Of a DNA stretch of 64,000 nt, positions 42,732 to 51,454 are shown piece after piece. Source of the stretch: Pedobacter cryoconitis (GTDB lineage: Bacteria; Bacteroidota; Bacteroidia; Sphingobacteriales; Sphingobacteriaceae); NCBI RefSeq assembly GCF_003259615.1, contig NZ_QLLR01000002.1:186001-250000 (forward strand). The letters are read 5' to 3'. The number at the start of each line of letters is the position of its first letter. The first letter of the stretch is position 1. Below the pieces are notes generated by a model that was not told the origin of the DNA, did no database searches, and saw nothing but the letters and a program-made list of their open reading frames with translations. A program made the position numbers and the translations under genes.

Positions 42732-42747
42732 GTTCGTTATCATTATG

Positions 42748-45700
42748 TTAAAGAGAAAAATTCACACCTAAATTGAATGTTCTGGCACTTGGATATGGAA
42801 TATATTCTACTCCTGCAGAAGGCACCCCATTTACGCTCTTGTCTACATTCACCTCCGGATCAAAACCTGTATATTTAGTAATTACGAATAGATTCTGTCC
42901 GTTTACAAAAATGTTCATCCCTTTGATTGACTTCCCGATATTACCGATCGAATAACCGATTGTCGCATTGGCTAATTTCACGTAACTTCCATTTTCAATA
43001 TATCTTGAAGAAGCAGCAATTGGATTTGCCAAAGATTCCTGGATCGGAGAGTTCAACAAGTTAGAAGCGATGTTTTTACCAATTCCAAGATTAGAGATAG
43101 GCAATACTGAGTTCGCTGTATTGTTGTAAATTTTCTGCCCTAATGATCCGTTAAAATTCGCTCCGAATGTTACTTTTTTGTATCTCGCATTCAAACTAAA
43201 CCCAAGGATAACATTTGGGTTTGGATTTCCCAGGTAATAAGATTTATAACCATCTTCAGTATATTGAGAGATTCCAGTCGAACTTAAACCCGTAAATTGT
43301 CTGGTTACCATAGCAAAAAGAGGTAAACCATCCTGAATAACCTCTAAAGTAACATCAGTCAATCCCTGGCCGCTCAATGATCCGGTTTTAATAATACCTA
43401 CAACATTTTTTACCTTATTTTTAATAAAAGTAGCATTACCGCCTAAAGAGAAAGAAACATCTGGTTTATCAATAATATTGGCATTCAAGGTAAGTTCAAC
43501 GCCTTTATTAACGATTTGTCCTGGTAAATTAACCCATGTTACGGTCACACCTGGATTTGCCGGCTGCAGTGGTATTTGAGGAAATAAAAGATCGGTCGTC
43601 GTTTTATTAAAATAATCCACAGATCCGGTAATCTTATTGTTAAACAAGCCAAAGTCAATACCAATATTGGTCTGCTTATCAGATTGCCATTTCAATTTTT
43701 TATTTTCATTATTTACACCTACTAAGGATTGACTGCTTCCAGAATAAACGATGTCATAACGTTGTTGAGCTGAACCTGATGGGAACTCCTGATTACCTGT
43801 TTTACCATAGCCAGCTCTCAATTTCAACTGATTCAACCAGGTAACACTGCTCATGAAGCTTTCATTTTTAATATTCCAGGCTGCAGCAAAGGAAGGAAAA
43901 TAACCATAACGGTTATCAGAACCAAATTTGGTTGAACCATCTGCTCTGAAGGTTGCAGTCAGCAAGTACTTATTATCATAATTAAAGATTGCTCTTGCAA
44001 AATAAGATTGCAATTGCGTGGTTGGATCGTAATAAGAATTCGCAGTACGGTTAGCTGGTGCAACAGCGTGAAAAACATCTGTATAATCAACATCAATGTC
44101 ACCAAAGCCCCTGGCCGTCATATTCTGACCCTTATTAATATAATTGGTAAACTCATAACCAACAATTGCATTCAGGTTAAGCTTACTTGCAATTTCTTTA
44201 TTGAAATTCAAGGTGTTGGTGAATTGCTGGGTAATCAGCTCAGTGTTTGAATAACTAGCTACCCCGCCAATAAATGGAGGTTTAACCTCTACTCCTGCCA
44301 GATTCAAAAAGCTGCGTGAAGAAGCTCTTCTGATACCAGTACTATAATTGATACTGGCTAACATTCTGAATTCTAACCAAGGTGTAATTTTATAATATGG
44401 TGATACACTTCCCAATATGGTGGTTACTTTTGATTTATCACTCGAAGCCGCCAACATCACCATTGGATTTATTGTAGTTGATTGTTGCTCAATGAATAAA
44501 GATCCATCTGGATTATACATCGGACGTGTCGGGTTCCAGGATAAAGCCTGTCCGATTAAGCTACCTGTAAAACCTGCATCCGTAGATATAGGAGGAAGAC
44601 TCTCTAAATATTGATTACTGATCATATTTACATCTAATCCTAATTTCTTGCTCTCCAGAAATTTGAAGTTTCCATTAAATGATCCGCTATATTTTTTAAA
44701 ATCACTTTTTTTGATAATCCCTTGTTGATTTTGATAACCTAAAGAAGCGCGAAAAACATTTCCATCACTACCACCGCTGATTGCAACAGAATAATTTTGA
44801 TTATAACCAGTACGGGTAATTTCTTTCATCGCGTCAACGTTACTGCCAAAATCCAGCCCTGTTAATCCATATTGGTTTAAAGCATTACGGAATTCATTAC
44901 CATCCAAAGTTTTAAGTCTTCTTGCCAATGTACTTACTCCGGCTGATGCACTTACATCAATCTTTGTTTCACCGCTCTTACCTCTTTTTGTGGTGATTAA
45001 AACCACACCATAAGCAGCTCTTGAGCCATAAATAGCAGTAGCCGACGCATCTTTCAGAATCTCCATTGATTCAATATCAGCTGGATTGATGAAGTTTAGT
45101 GGATTTCCCTGGGATGAAGTACCCGAAGCAGTTAGCTTATTGTCGCCGGGGGCCGTGGCAGTTCCACCATTACCAGTTGGTCTGGCAGATCTTCCATCAA
45201 GTGCAACCCCATCTACAATATATAATGGTTGTCCTGAGCCAGTCATTGCGGTATTACCCCTGATCCTAACTGTAGAGGCACCACCTGGTTGTCCGCTATT
45301 GCTAATCATCTGTACGCCAGCAACCTTTCCCTGGATTAGCTGATCAGGTGCGATAAGTGGTCCTTTATTGAAATCCTTTGCGGAAATTGTAGTTGCAGCG
45401 CCTGTTAAATCGCTCTTTTTTACAGCTCCATAACCTACAATAGTTACCGCCTCCAGGTCAGTACCTGAAGATAAAGTGATGTTAACCGTAGTCCGGCTAT
45501 TGATTTCTACTGTTTGCGACTGAAGCCCGACATAACTAAAGGTCAGTGATTTTCCTGTTGCCGGAACATTGATCACGTACTTCCCGTCAGCATTTGTCAT
45601 TGCTCTTACGTTTGTACCAGTAACAGAAATGGTCACGCCGATTAAAGTATTTTTTTCGTTATCCGACACCACTCCTTTAACTACGGATTGTGCATAGGAA

Positions 45701-45813
45701 GAGAGGTTAAAGCTGAGTAGCGCAAGACAACAGAAAATTGTTTTTTGCAGCAGCTGAGATTTGGGTTTATCTAAAAAGACAAACCACTTTTTTTGTAGTA
45801 AAAACTCGTTCAT
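42748..45813 (-). CDS. SusC/RagA-family TonB-linked outer-membrane channel
   Basis: This 1021-residue TonB-dependent transporter has a signal peptide ending in LSSYAQS, a carboxypeptidase-regulatory-like domain (VVKGVVSDNEKNTLIGVTI), the TonB-box-like TIVGYGAVKKSDLTGA and the SusC hallmark plug. The plug has PLIVDGVAL-type text read as QPLYIVDGVAL, then ESMEILKDASATAIYGSRAA. The barrel ends in VNFSL with a C-terminal hydrophobic residue. It pairs with SusD to import a glycan fragment or peptide. No STN domain is present, so it is not an anti-sigma-linked receptor. It is divergent from the regulator at 46232. Confidence 0.95.
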   Translation of the reverse strand: MNEFLLQKKWFVFLDKPKSQLLQKTIFCCLALLSFNLSSYAQSVVKGVVSDNEKNTLIGVTISVTGTNVRAMTNADGKYVINVPATGKSLTFSYVGLQSQTVEINSRTTVNITLSSGTDLEAVTIVGYGAVKKSDLTGAATTISAKDFNKGPLIAPDQLIQGKVAGVQMISNSGQPGGASTVRIRGNTAMTGSGQPLYIVDGVALDGRSARPTGNGGTATAPGDNKLTASGTSSQGNPLNFINPADIESMEILKDASATAIYGSRAAYGVVLITTKRGKSGETKIDVSASAGVSTLARRLKTLDGNEFRNALNQYGLTGLDFGSNVDAMKEITRTGYNQNYSVAISGGSDGNVFRASLGYQNQQGIIKKSDFKKYSGSFNGNFKFLESKKLGLDVNMISNQYLESLPPISTDAGFTGSLIGQALSWNPTRPMYNPDGSLFIEQQSTTINPMVMLAASSDKSKVTTILGSVSPYYKITPWLEFRMLASINYSTGIRRASSRSFLNLAGVEVKPPFIGGVASYSNTELITQQFTNTLNFNKEIASKLNLNAIVGYEFTNYINKGQNMTARGFGDIDVDYTDVFHAVAPANRTANSYYDPTTQLQSYFARAIFNYDNKYLLTATFRADGSTKFGSDNRYGYFPSFAAAWNIKNESFMSSVTWLNQLKLRAGYGKTGNQEFPSGSAQQRYDIVYSGSSQSLVGVNNENKKLKWQSDKQTNIGIDFGLFNNKITGSVDYFNKTTTDLLFPQIPLQPANPGVTVTWVNLPGQIVNKGVELTLNANIIDKPDVSFSLGGNATFIKNKVKNVVGIIKTGSLSGQGLTDVTLEVIQDGLPLFAMVTRQFTGLSSTGISQYTEDGYKSYYLGNPNPNVILGFSLNARYKKVTFGANFNGSLGQKIYNNTANSVLPISNLGIGKNIASNLLNSPIQESLANPIAASSRYIENGSYVKLANATIGYSIGNIGKSIKGMNIFVNGQNLFVITKYTGFDPEVNVDKSVNGVPSAGVEYIPYPSARTFNLGVNFSL

Positions 45814-46231
45814 AATTATTTGGTTTAGTTGATGGTTGATAGGAAAGGCTTTCTGTTTTTTGATGTGTTTTTTAATTAGACAATGGACAATTCGATTTCA
45901 CAATATTACGAGCCTTTCTATACTGGCTGGTCAAAGCAATATATGTGTAAATAATCTTTCACGTTATTGATTCTGTATCAATTAAAACTAAAATAAATTT
46001 ATCATTTAATAAATTATAAAGCATTACAAAACAACACATTACATAGATAAAACATTAATATATCAGCTAAAACATTTAATTTTTTCTTCATATATTTAGA
46101 AATTGTAACATTATAGAGACGAATGCAATAATGATTGATTCATAAATTATTACCACACATAGTGTATTGAATACAGTATGACAAAAAAATTATATACCTT
46201 GTTATCAGCTTATCACTACCTACCCTAACCT
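45814..46231. promoter_or_regulatory. 418-bp divergent region between SusC and its putative regulator
   Basis: This very AT-rich spacer contains no gene on either strand. It should hold the SusC promoter and the regulator promoter. No convincing TTTG/TAnnTTTG pair was recognised, although TATACCTTG close to 46195 resembles a degenerate -7 element for the regulator. Confidence 0.4.
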
Positions 46232-48151
46232 ATGCAAGCAGACCAAAAGAGAGCTATGCTTTTCACCTCTATTGCCATATTGATGACAAGCACTTTCATT
46301 TCCGGATGTTCCCCGGAAAAAAGAATTAATTCAGCTTCAATGATTCAAAGAACTAAGCCAGCTTCCCTGATTCAAGAACCTATACCGCACATACAACAAG
46401 ACAGTTTGAACTTTTTGGTGACTGCGCTTATACTGACTACCATCTTCGCTTTTATTGCCTGTTATTTACTTTATCAGAACTACAGGAAAAACAAACAATT
46501 AGAATTAAAAAACAGAGAGAGTCTGAAACAACAGGAAGAACTCATTGCTTTATCAACAGCTACACAAGCAACCTCAGAAGCAAAATTCAGCTTCTTTACG
46601 CATATCTCTAATGCGTTCAGGGTTCCGCTTACCTTGATCCTCCTTCCATTAGATGAAATGCTGGACAATAAAAACCCGCTGAACATCCCAAAACAACAAT
46701 TGAACCTGATTCATAAAAATGTACAACGTTTGTTACTGATGGTCAATCAACTTACAGACTTCAGAAAAATAGAGTACGATAAAATGAAACTTGAGCTGAC
46801 CTGCCAGGATTTTGTCGCTTTCACCAGAGATATTATTTCCTCATTTAAAGCGCTTGCGCTAAGAAAAAACATAGAATTAAAGTTATCCAGCTCCGATAAA
46901 GAAATCATGGTCTGGTTTGATAAAAACATGTTTGATAAGGTATTATTTAACCTATTATCTAATGCCATTAAGTTTAGTCCCGAAAATGGCAGGATACAAA
47001 TAAGGCTAAAAAGCGACCCCGCTGATCAGACCGTGGAAATTGCTGTATCAGACAGCGGTAATGGAATGACTGAAGAAGAAGTTAAACATGTATTTGAACT
47101 ATTTTACCAGGCAGACAAGGGCAACTTCTTTGGTTCAGGACTTGGCCTTTCGCTCTCTAAGGAAATTACAGAATTACATCAGGGTACCATAAATATTCAG
47201 AGTAAAAAAGGATATGGAACTACATTTTATATTAAACTTCCTTTACAGCAAGAACAGGCTTCTGAAAAACTTTTAATTAGCACTGATTTCCCTGTAAATC
47301 CTAATCAGTTAAGCCAGTACACTATTGGCATTCTTCCAGATAACTTATCAGTACCGGTAGTTGCTGAACAAGACGGATACTTAAATGAAGAAACCTTACT
47401 CATTATTGAAGAGAATGAAGAACTGCTGGACTATCTGAAAAACAGTTTCAAGGAAGAGTATGAAGTATTAACCGCCAGCAGTAACTCTGTAGGGTTAAAA
47501 TTAGCTTATGAAATGATACCTGACCTTATCATTACTGATATAACTTTAAATGAGCAGTCTACGCTGCAAATCACTCCGGCTCTTAAAAATGATGACAGGA
47601 CTTCACATATACCTATTATCATATTAACAGCAAATGGTGATGAAGCGCACAAGATCAGTGAACTCAAACAAATGGCGGATCTTTACATAACTAAGCCCTT
47701 CAACTTCCTGCTGCTTAAAGAAAGTGTAAAAAGTTTACTCTGGAACAGGAAATTACTCAAAAGAAAATTCACGAATGAAAGTCCCGCAGCGCAGCATACT
47801 GTTTCATTAAGCAGATCAGATAAAAAATTTATGCACGATTTCACGAGTGTCATTGAACAGAATATAGCAAATGATAAATTTAATGTAGACGATATTGCCA
47901 GTTCACTTGGAATATCAAGAATTCAATTATACCGGAAAACAAAAGTACTTCTGGATTGTACCATCAATGATTATATCTTAAACAGGAGATTAAAAAAAGC
48001 AAAATATCTTTTGATCAATGAAGACCTTTCTATTTCCGAAATCACCTACCAGGTTGGGTTTTCCTCCCCTACTTATTTTTCTACTGTCTTCAAATCAAAA
48101 TATAATTGCACTCCATCATCCTATAAAAAACAAATAGGCGTAAATACCTAA
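46232..48151 (+). CDS. Hybrid two-component-type regulator with missing sensor and displaced phospho-acceptor His
   Basis: This 639-residue protein resembles the intracellular part of PUL hybrid two-component regulators. It starts with a lipobox-like signal (MTSTFISGC), about 30 extracytoplasmic residues and a transmembrane helix near 60-83, so the usual beta-propeller sensor of about 700 residues is absent. In the H-box, the usual TNISHEFRTPLT reads THISNAFRVPLT: the phospho-acceptor position (127) is Asn, and a His sits at 124. The ATP-binding part has FNLLSNAIKFSP, VSDSGNGM and GSGLGLSLSKEI. The receiver keeps the Asp in PDLIITDITL and Lys in ITKPF, but has IIEENEE in place of the acidic Asp pair. 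A C-terminal AraC HTH follows (VDDIASSLGISRIQLYRK; ISEITYQVGFSSPTYFSTVF). It probably regulates the divergent SusCD pair. Confidence 0.88.
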   Translation: MQADQKRAMLFTSIAILMTSTFISGCSPEKRINSASMIQRTKPASLIQEPIPHIQQDSLNFLVTALILTTIFAFIACYLLYQNYRKNKQLELKNRESLKQQEELIALSTATQATSEAKFSFFTHISNAFRVPLTLILLPLDEMLDNKNPLNIPKQQLNLIHKNVQRLLLMVNQLTDFRKIEYDKMKLELTCQDFVAFTRDIISSFKALALRKNIELKLSSSDKEIMVWFDKNMFDKVLFNLLSNAIKFSPENGRIQIRLKSDPADQTVEIAVSDSGNGMTEEEVKHVFELFYQADKGNFFGSGLGLSLSKEITELHQGTINIQSKKGYGTTFYIKLPLQQEQASEKLLISTDFPVNPNQLSQYTIGILPDNLSVPVVAEQDGYLNEETLLIIEENEELLDYLKNSFKEEYEVLTASSNSVGLKLAYEMIPDLIITDITLNEQSTLQITPALKNDDRTSHIPIIILTANGDEAHKISELKQMADLYITKPFNFLLLKESVKSLLWNRKLLKRKFTNESPAAQHTVSLSRSDKKFMHDFTSVIEQNIANDKFNVDDIASSLGISRIQLYRKTKVLLDCTINDYILNRRLKKAKYLLINEDLSISEITYQVGFSSPTYFSTVFKSKYNCTPSSYKKQIGVNT

Positions 48152-48283
48152 AACCTGTCTGGACACTCTCCGGATTTGAGCAATTCATCAAGCAACAAGT
48201 TCGTGATAAAACAGCAACTCAACATTAATTTCTTATATTGATCCATCAAAATAAACGTTAAAAGAAAACTAAATCGTTATAAC

Positions 48284-49060
48284 ATGTACTTACAAAAAGC
48301 AATGATTACCTCAATACTGATCGCTGGAATAGGGCTGGCAGCAGCAAATGCTCAGGCTAAGCATGAGGATACAGAATTTTACACCCCTGTACCAAAGAAA
48401 GTAACCCCGGGAAAAACAATAAATGCAGCTCCTTCTGATGCTGTAGTTTTATTTGATGGTAAAAACCTGGACTCCTGGGTAATGACCGATGACCGTACAA
48501 AACCTGCACAATGGACAGTAGCCAATGGTCAGCTGACGGTGAATAAAAAAGTGGGTAATATTGAAACTAAACAATCGTTCGGTAATTACCAGTTACATAT
48601 CGAATGGCAAGTACCAAAAAATATCACAGGAACAGGACAGCTTCGTGGCAACAGCGGTCTTTTTCTGGCTTCTATGGGTAAAGGTGATTTAGGTTATGAA
48701 CTTCAGATTCTGGATTCGTATGACAATAACACTTATACCAATGGTATGGCCGGAAGTATTTATAAGCAGACGACTCCGCTGGTTAATCCTTCTCTAAAAC
48801 CAGGAGAATGGCAAACTTATGATGTGATCTGGACTGCACCGACCTTTAAAGCAGACAGTACAGTAAACACACCAGCAAAAGTGACTGTCTTATACAACGG
48901 TGTATTGGTTCAGAATAACTTTGAATTAAAAGGGCCAACTCAGTATGTTGGGCAGGCATCGTACACCAAAGCACATGGCCCGCTTCCTGTTAAACTGCAG
49001 GCGCATGGTGACAAGAGTGAACCAGTAAGCTATCGTAATATCTGGATCAGAGAACTTTAA
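48284..49060 (+). CDS. DUF1080 (3-keto-disaccharide hydrolase-like) secreted protein
   Basis: This 258-residue secreted protein is of the DUF1080 family, now linked to 3-keto-glycoside cleavage. A signal peptide (ITSILIAGIGLAAANAQA) precedes the concanavalin-like fold: VVLFDGKNLDSWVM, AQWTVANGQLTV, FGNYQLHIEWQVP, GNSGLFLASMGKGDLGYELQILDS, and PVKLQAHGDKSEPVSYRNIWIREL at the end. It lies 133 bp behind the regulator on the same strand and is the only enzyme-like gene of the SusCD locus. This suggests a glycoside-related substrate, but no oxidoreductase partner is adjacent. Confidence 0.88.
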   Translation: MYLQKAMITSILIAGIGLAAANAQAKHEDTEFYTPVPKKVTPGKTINAAPSDAVVLFDGKNLDSWVMTDDRTKPAQWTVANGQLTVNKKVGNIETKQSFGNYQLHIEWQVPKNITGTGQLRGNSGLFLASMGKGDLGYELQILDSYDNNTYTNGMAGSIYKQTTPLVNPSLKPGEWQTYDVIWTAPTFKADSTVNTPAKVTVLYNGVLVQNNFELKGPTQYVGQASYTKAHGPLPVKLQAHGDKSEPVSYRNIWIREL

Positions 49061-49080
49061 TCCAGTAGTGTCAGTAAACA

Positions 49081-49114
49081 AAAAGCCGCTTTCATTAAAT
49101 TGAAAGCGGCTTTT
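49081..49114. terminator. Bidirectional intrinsic terminator
   Basis: Arms 49081-49094 and 49101-49114 form a perfect 14-bp stem (AGCCGCTTTCA/TGAAAGCGGCT core) with a 6-nt loop and A/T ends. It serves the DUF1080 gene and the convergent CDGSH gene. Confidence 0.88.
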
Positions 49115-49122
49115 TAAATTTC

Positions 49123-49347
49123 TTAAACTTTTTTAGGAGGAAGATCAAATGCAATAGCCTCATGCTCAAAATGGCCATTATGTGCACCATCACAGAAAGG
49201 TTTATTTTTTGACAATCCACAACGGCAAATTGAAAGTACTTCTCTGCCCTGCAGGCCATACACATTACCACTTCTGTCAACGATTTCAAAATCGCCTTCG
49301 ATCTTTACAGACCCATTATTATTGATTGTAAGTTTTGTCTTCGACAT
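49123..49347 (-). CDS. CDGSH iron-sulfur domain protein
   Basis: This 74-residue protein has a single CDGSH-type 2Fe-2S domain. The cluster ligands are Cys41, Cys43, Cys52 and His56 in ICRCGLSKNKPFCDGAHNGHF-type order (Cys-x-Cys-x8-Cys-x3-His). The N-terminal strand region (TKLTINNNGSVKIEGDFEI) is also typical. Such proteins act in redox, Fe-S or electron-transfer functions, usually soluble in bacteria. It is a single-gene unit. Confidence 0.92.
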   Translation of the reverse strand: MSKTKLTINNNGSVKIEGDFEIVDRSGNVYGLQGREVLSICRCGLSKNKPFCDGAHNGHFEHEAIAFDLPPKKV

Positions 49348-49429
49348 CTATTTGTTTGTTTGCAACAAAAGTAGAAGTATGAACGGAAAGTGGGAAATCT
49401 CATTTCTATTTAGAAACATTATCCAATAA

Positions 49430-49457
49430 AAAAGGAGCCCCTGTTGAAACTCCTTTT
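49430..49457 (-). terminator. Terminator for the 61-residue gene
   Basis: Arms 49430-49437 and 49450-49457 (AAAAGGAG/CTCCTTTT) form an 8-bp stem with a 12-nt loop; the A-run to the left supplies a U-tail for minus-strand transcripts from the gene at 49507-49692. Confidence 0.65.
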
Positions 49458-49506
49458 CTCCGCACAAATTAGCGAGAACCTATATTTAGATTTTAAACAA
49501 CGACAG

Positions 49507-49692
49507 TTATAAAATCAAAAGTCTTGGATTGATTTTCTTTTGCATACTTGAAGGCATAGATCTCTTGATATTACCCATGCTTTTGAAGGAAACTGGTGTA
49601 GCATGTCCTTGATTTTGCAATTGATCTCCAGTAAAAAGACCTTCTTCGTTAATTTTGCCGCTTGTAGTTTGAATCTTAATTTGATCTTTCAT
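49507..49692 (-). CDS. Small hypothetical protein
   Basis: This 61-residue reading frame, starting at the ATG at 49692, has no transmembrane or signal features and no recognised family. It starts MKDQIKIQTTSGKINEEG and ends with a basic, Met- and Ser-rich stretch (FKSMGNIKRSMPSSMQKK). A terminator-like hairpin 50 bp downstream at 49430-49457 on the correct strand supports transcription. It is the only minus-strand candidate in this stretch. Confidence 0.5.
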   Translation of the reverse strand: MKDQIKIQTTSGKINEEGLFTGDQLQNQGHATPVSFKSMGNIKRSMPSSMQKKINPRLLIL

Positions 49693-49846
49693 AATAATGG
49701 TGATTTGTCAACTAATGAACAACGGTTGTGCCATAAAGTTTACCTAAAAAAATAAATTTTACACTAAATCGTTTATATGACAAAAAAAAGTCAAACTTAT
49801 TTTTACAATTACTCTTTTTAAAGATTTTGTTTAATTTTATGGCATC

Positions 49847-49981
49847 ATGGACAAGGAGAAAAAGGACTCAAAAAAGGACATCTTCCTAAAATGGATTCGC
49901 AGAATTGGCATATGGGGATTCCTGTTCTTTCTCGTCAAGGGAATGATCTGGCTGGCTGTGGGTTATTGGGTAGTCAAATAA
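49847..49981 (+). CDS. Small single-span membrane protein
   Basis: This 44-residue protein begins with a highly charged segment (MDKEKKDSKKDIFLKWIRR), followed by one hydrophobic helix of about 22 residues (IGIWGFLFFLVKGMIWLAVGYW) and a short tail. The topology would be N-in with the basic stretch cytoplasmic. It starts at the ATG at 49847. A gene of unknown function follows after 47 bp on the same strand. The size makes it easy to miss; it is supported by composition only. Confidence 0.6.
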   Translation: MDKEKKDSKKDIFLKWIRRIGIWGFLFFLVKGMIWLAVGYWVVK

Positions 49982-50028
49982 AAATCTTAAACATTTCCGC
50001 TGCTTAACCGTTAAAGGATAAAAACGCG

Positions 50029-50637
50029 ATGAAAAATCAAATTCCAAAGCAACAAGAAGGCGGTCAACTAGATACCACTGCAAAAACTGAATTTTCTTCT
50101 ATGGAAGAAGCTAAAGCATTCTATCAGATTGCAAAAAGCAGGTTGTTAAATGTGTCCTGTTGGGCAGAAATCTGCAAAGTCCCGCTATCCACTTTTACCC
50201 TAACGGACGCGAATGGTCATGAAGTAATCAGAGAGGCTGAAGAAGGTGATTATCTAAAGATTAATATTCCCGGACCAGCAACACATACCGGGGATGGTTT
50301 TGACTGGGTGCACATTGAAAAAATCGAAGAAGAAACTGCAATTCAAGCCTCAGTTATCACTATACAGGCAAGACCTGCACCAAATCCTACACAACAAAAT
50401 CCGGAAACCGCACATTTTTTTAGTCAGCAGGCAACCTCAACTTTCCAGGTCAAACAATCAGGCAATACCGTATCTGCAGAAGAACATGGCAGAAATGAGG
50501 TGCCCAATACAGACACCTCAAACCTGACCGATAATATAAGAAATATCCTTGTGGGCTGGACTGCAAAAATTGGCCTCTCCTATCCGCAATGGAAAAGCCT
50601 GGTCAAAGGTATTGTAGAAACAGCCGCTACTAAATAA
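50029..50637 (+). CDS. Conserved hypothetical protein with C-terminal hydrophobic patch
   Basis: This 202-residue cytoplasmic-looking protein belongs to a family I recall only as uncharacterised in Bacteroidota. Its conserved-looking core is AKSRLLNVSCWAEI, ANGHEVIREAEEGDYLKINIPGP and GFDWVHIEKIEEET. A Gln/Thr/Pro-rich linker of about 40 residues follows, then NIRNILVGWTAKIGLSYPQWKSLVKG. No catalytic motif is seen. The preceding small membrane-protein gene (47 bp upstream) may share its promoter. It converges with the HAD gene with no spacer between stops. Confidence 0.72.
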   Translation: MKNQIPKQQEGGQLDTTAKTEFSSMEEAKAFYQIAKSRLLNVSCWAEICKVPLSTFTLTDANGHEVIREAEEGDYLKINIPGPATHTGDGFDWVHIEKIEEETAIQASVITIQARPAPNPTQQNPETAHFFSQQATSTFQVKQSGNTVSAEEHGRNEVPNTDTSNLTDNIRNILVGWTAKIGLSYPQWKSLVKGIVETAATK

Positions 50638-51267
50638 TTATTGAGGCTTAGAAATTTCCTCTTTTATTCTTTCCAGAATGGCTTTCGTTTCCTCAAAGCT
50701 GGTATGGTGATAAGCGTGCATCCCCAGGCTCTTAGCTGTTTCCACCTGGAATATACGGTCGTCAAAGTAATAACACTGCTCAGGTCTGGCCTGTGCAATC
50801 CCTAAAGCCAGTAAAAAGATATTTGGATCTGGCTTACGCATTTTTACATCACAAGAAGATACAAAAGCATCAAAACACTCATGTAATTTGAATTTCTTCA
50901 CCCGGTAAGTATTCAGTTCTTTCCCTTCATTGTTGATGGAAATTACCCGGAAACCACAATCTCTTTTCCATTCCTTCATCCATTGTAATAAACCAGGGAG
51001 TTCTTTGGATCTGGAATAGACAAACTCTTTAAAATCTTCCCTGGTAAAATCTCTTGGATGATTAAAAATAACCGTATCTAAATACTCATCCAGTGTAATG
51101 TTGCCGATTTCAAAAACATTGAAAATATAATTGTGTAAGGTATTGAGCTCATCATAATTGAGTCCGAATCTTTCGGCAGCCAATTTGCGGGAATCGTGTC
51201 CCCAGCCGTTGGTCAGTAATACGCCACCGATGTCAAAAAAAAGTATTTTAGGTTCTGAAGTTTCCAT
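50638..51267 (-). CDS. HAD-family hydrolase (phosphatase-like)
   Basis: This 209-residue HAD-superfamily protein has motif I FFDIGGVLL, which retains the first Asp but has Ile-Gly where many phosphatases have a second Asp two residues later. Motif II is VISINNEGKE, motif III is KMRKPDPNIF with the Lys, and motif IV is YYFDDRIFQVETAKSLGM. The DxG change in motif I suggests altered chemistry, as in some dehalogenase-like members. The length fits the subgroup. The substrate is unknown. The stop is adjacent to the convergent gene. Confidence 0.85.
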   Translation of the reverse strand: METSEPKILFFDIGGVLLTNGWGHDSRKLAAERFGLNYDELNTLHNYIFNVFEIGNITLDEYLDTVIFNHPRDFTREDFKEFVYSRSKELPGLLQWMKEWKRDCGFRVISINNEGKELNTYRVKKFKLHECFDAFVSSCDVKMRKPDPNIFLLALGIAQARPEQCYYFDDRIFQVETAKSLGMHAYHHTSFEETKAILERIKEEISKPQ

Positions 51268-51400
51268 AATGTCTGTTAAACAAGTTATTTTACTAACGTA
51301 AACTTAGCTAATTGCCTACAAAAACCCCATATTTTTATTTTACGCCACAGGTCATTTTAATGATTACCTCCACAGCGCTGCAATCAGCGCACCGGCCATA

Positions 51401-51438
51401 AAAAAACAGGCTATCTTTTGACGATAGCCTGTTTTTTT
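51401..51438. terminator. Bidirectional intrinsic terminator
   Basis: Arms 51401-51415 and 51423-51437 pair over 15 bp (AACAGGCTATC/GATAGCCTGTT core) with a 7-nt loop and T-runs on the plus strand and A-runs on the minus side. It lies 17 bp beyond the stop of the Oar-like receptor gene. Confidence 0.85.
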
Positions 51439-51454
51439 ATTTAAGGAGTAATGC

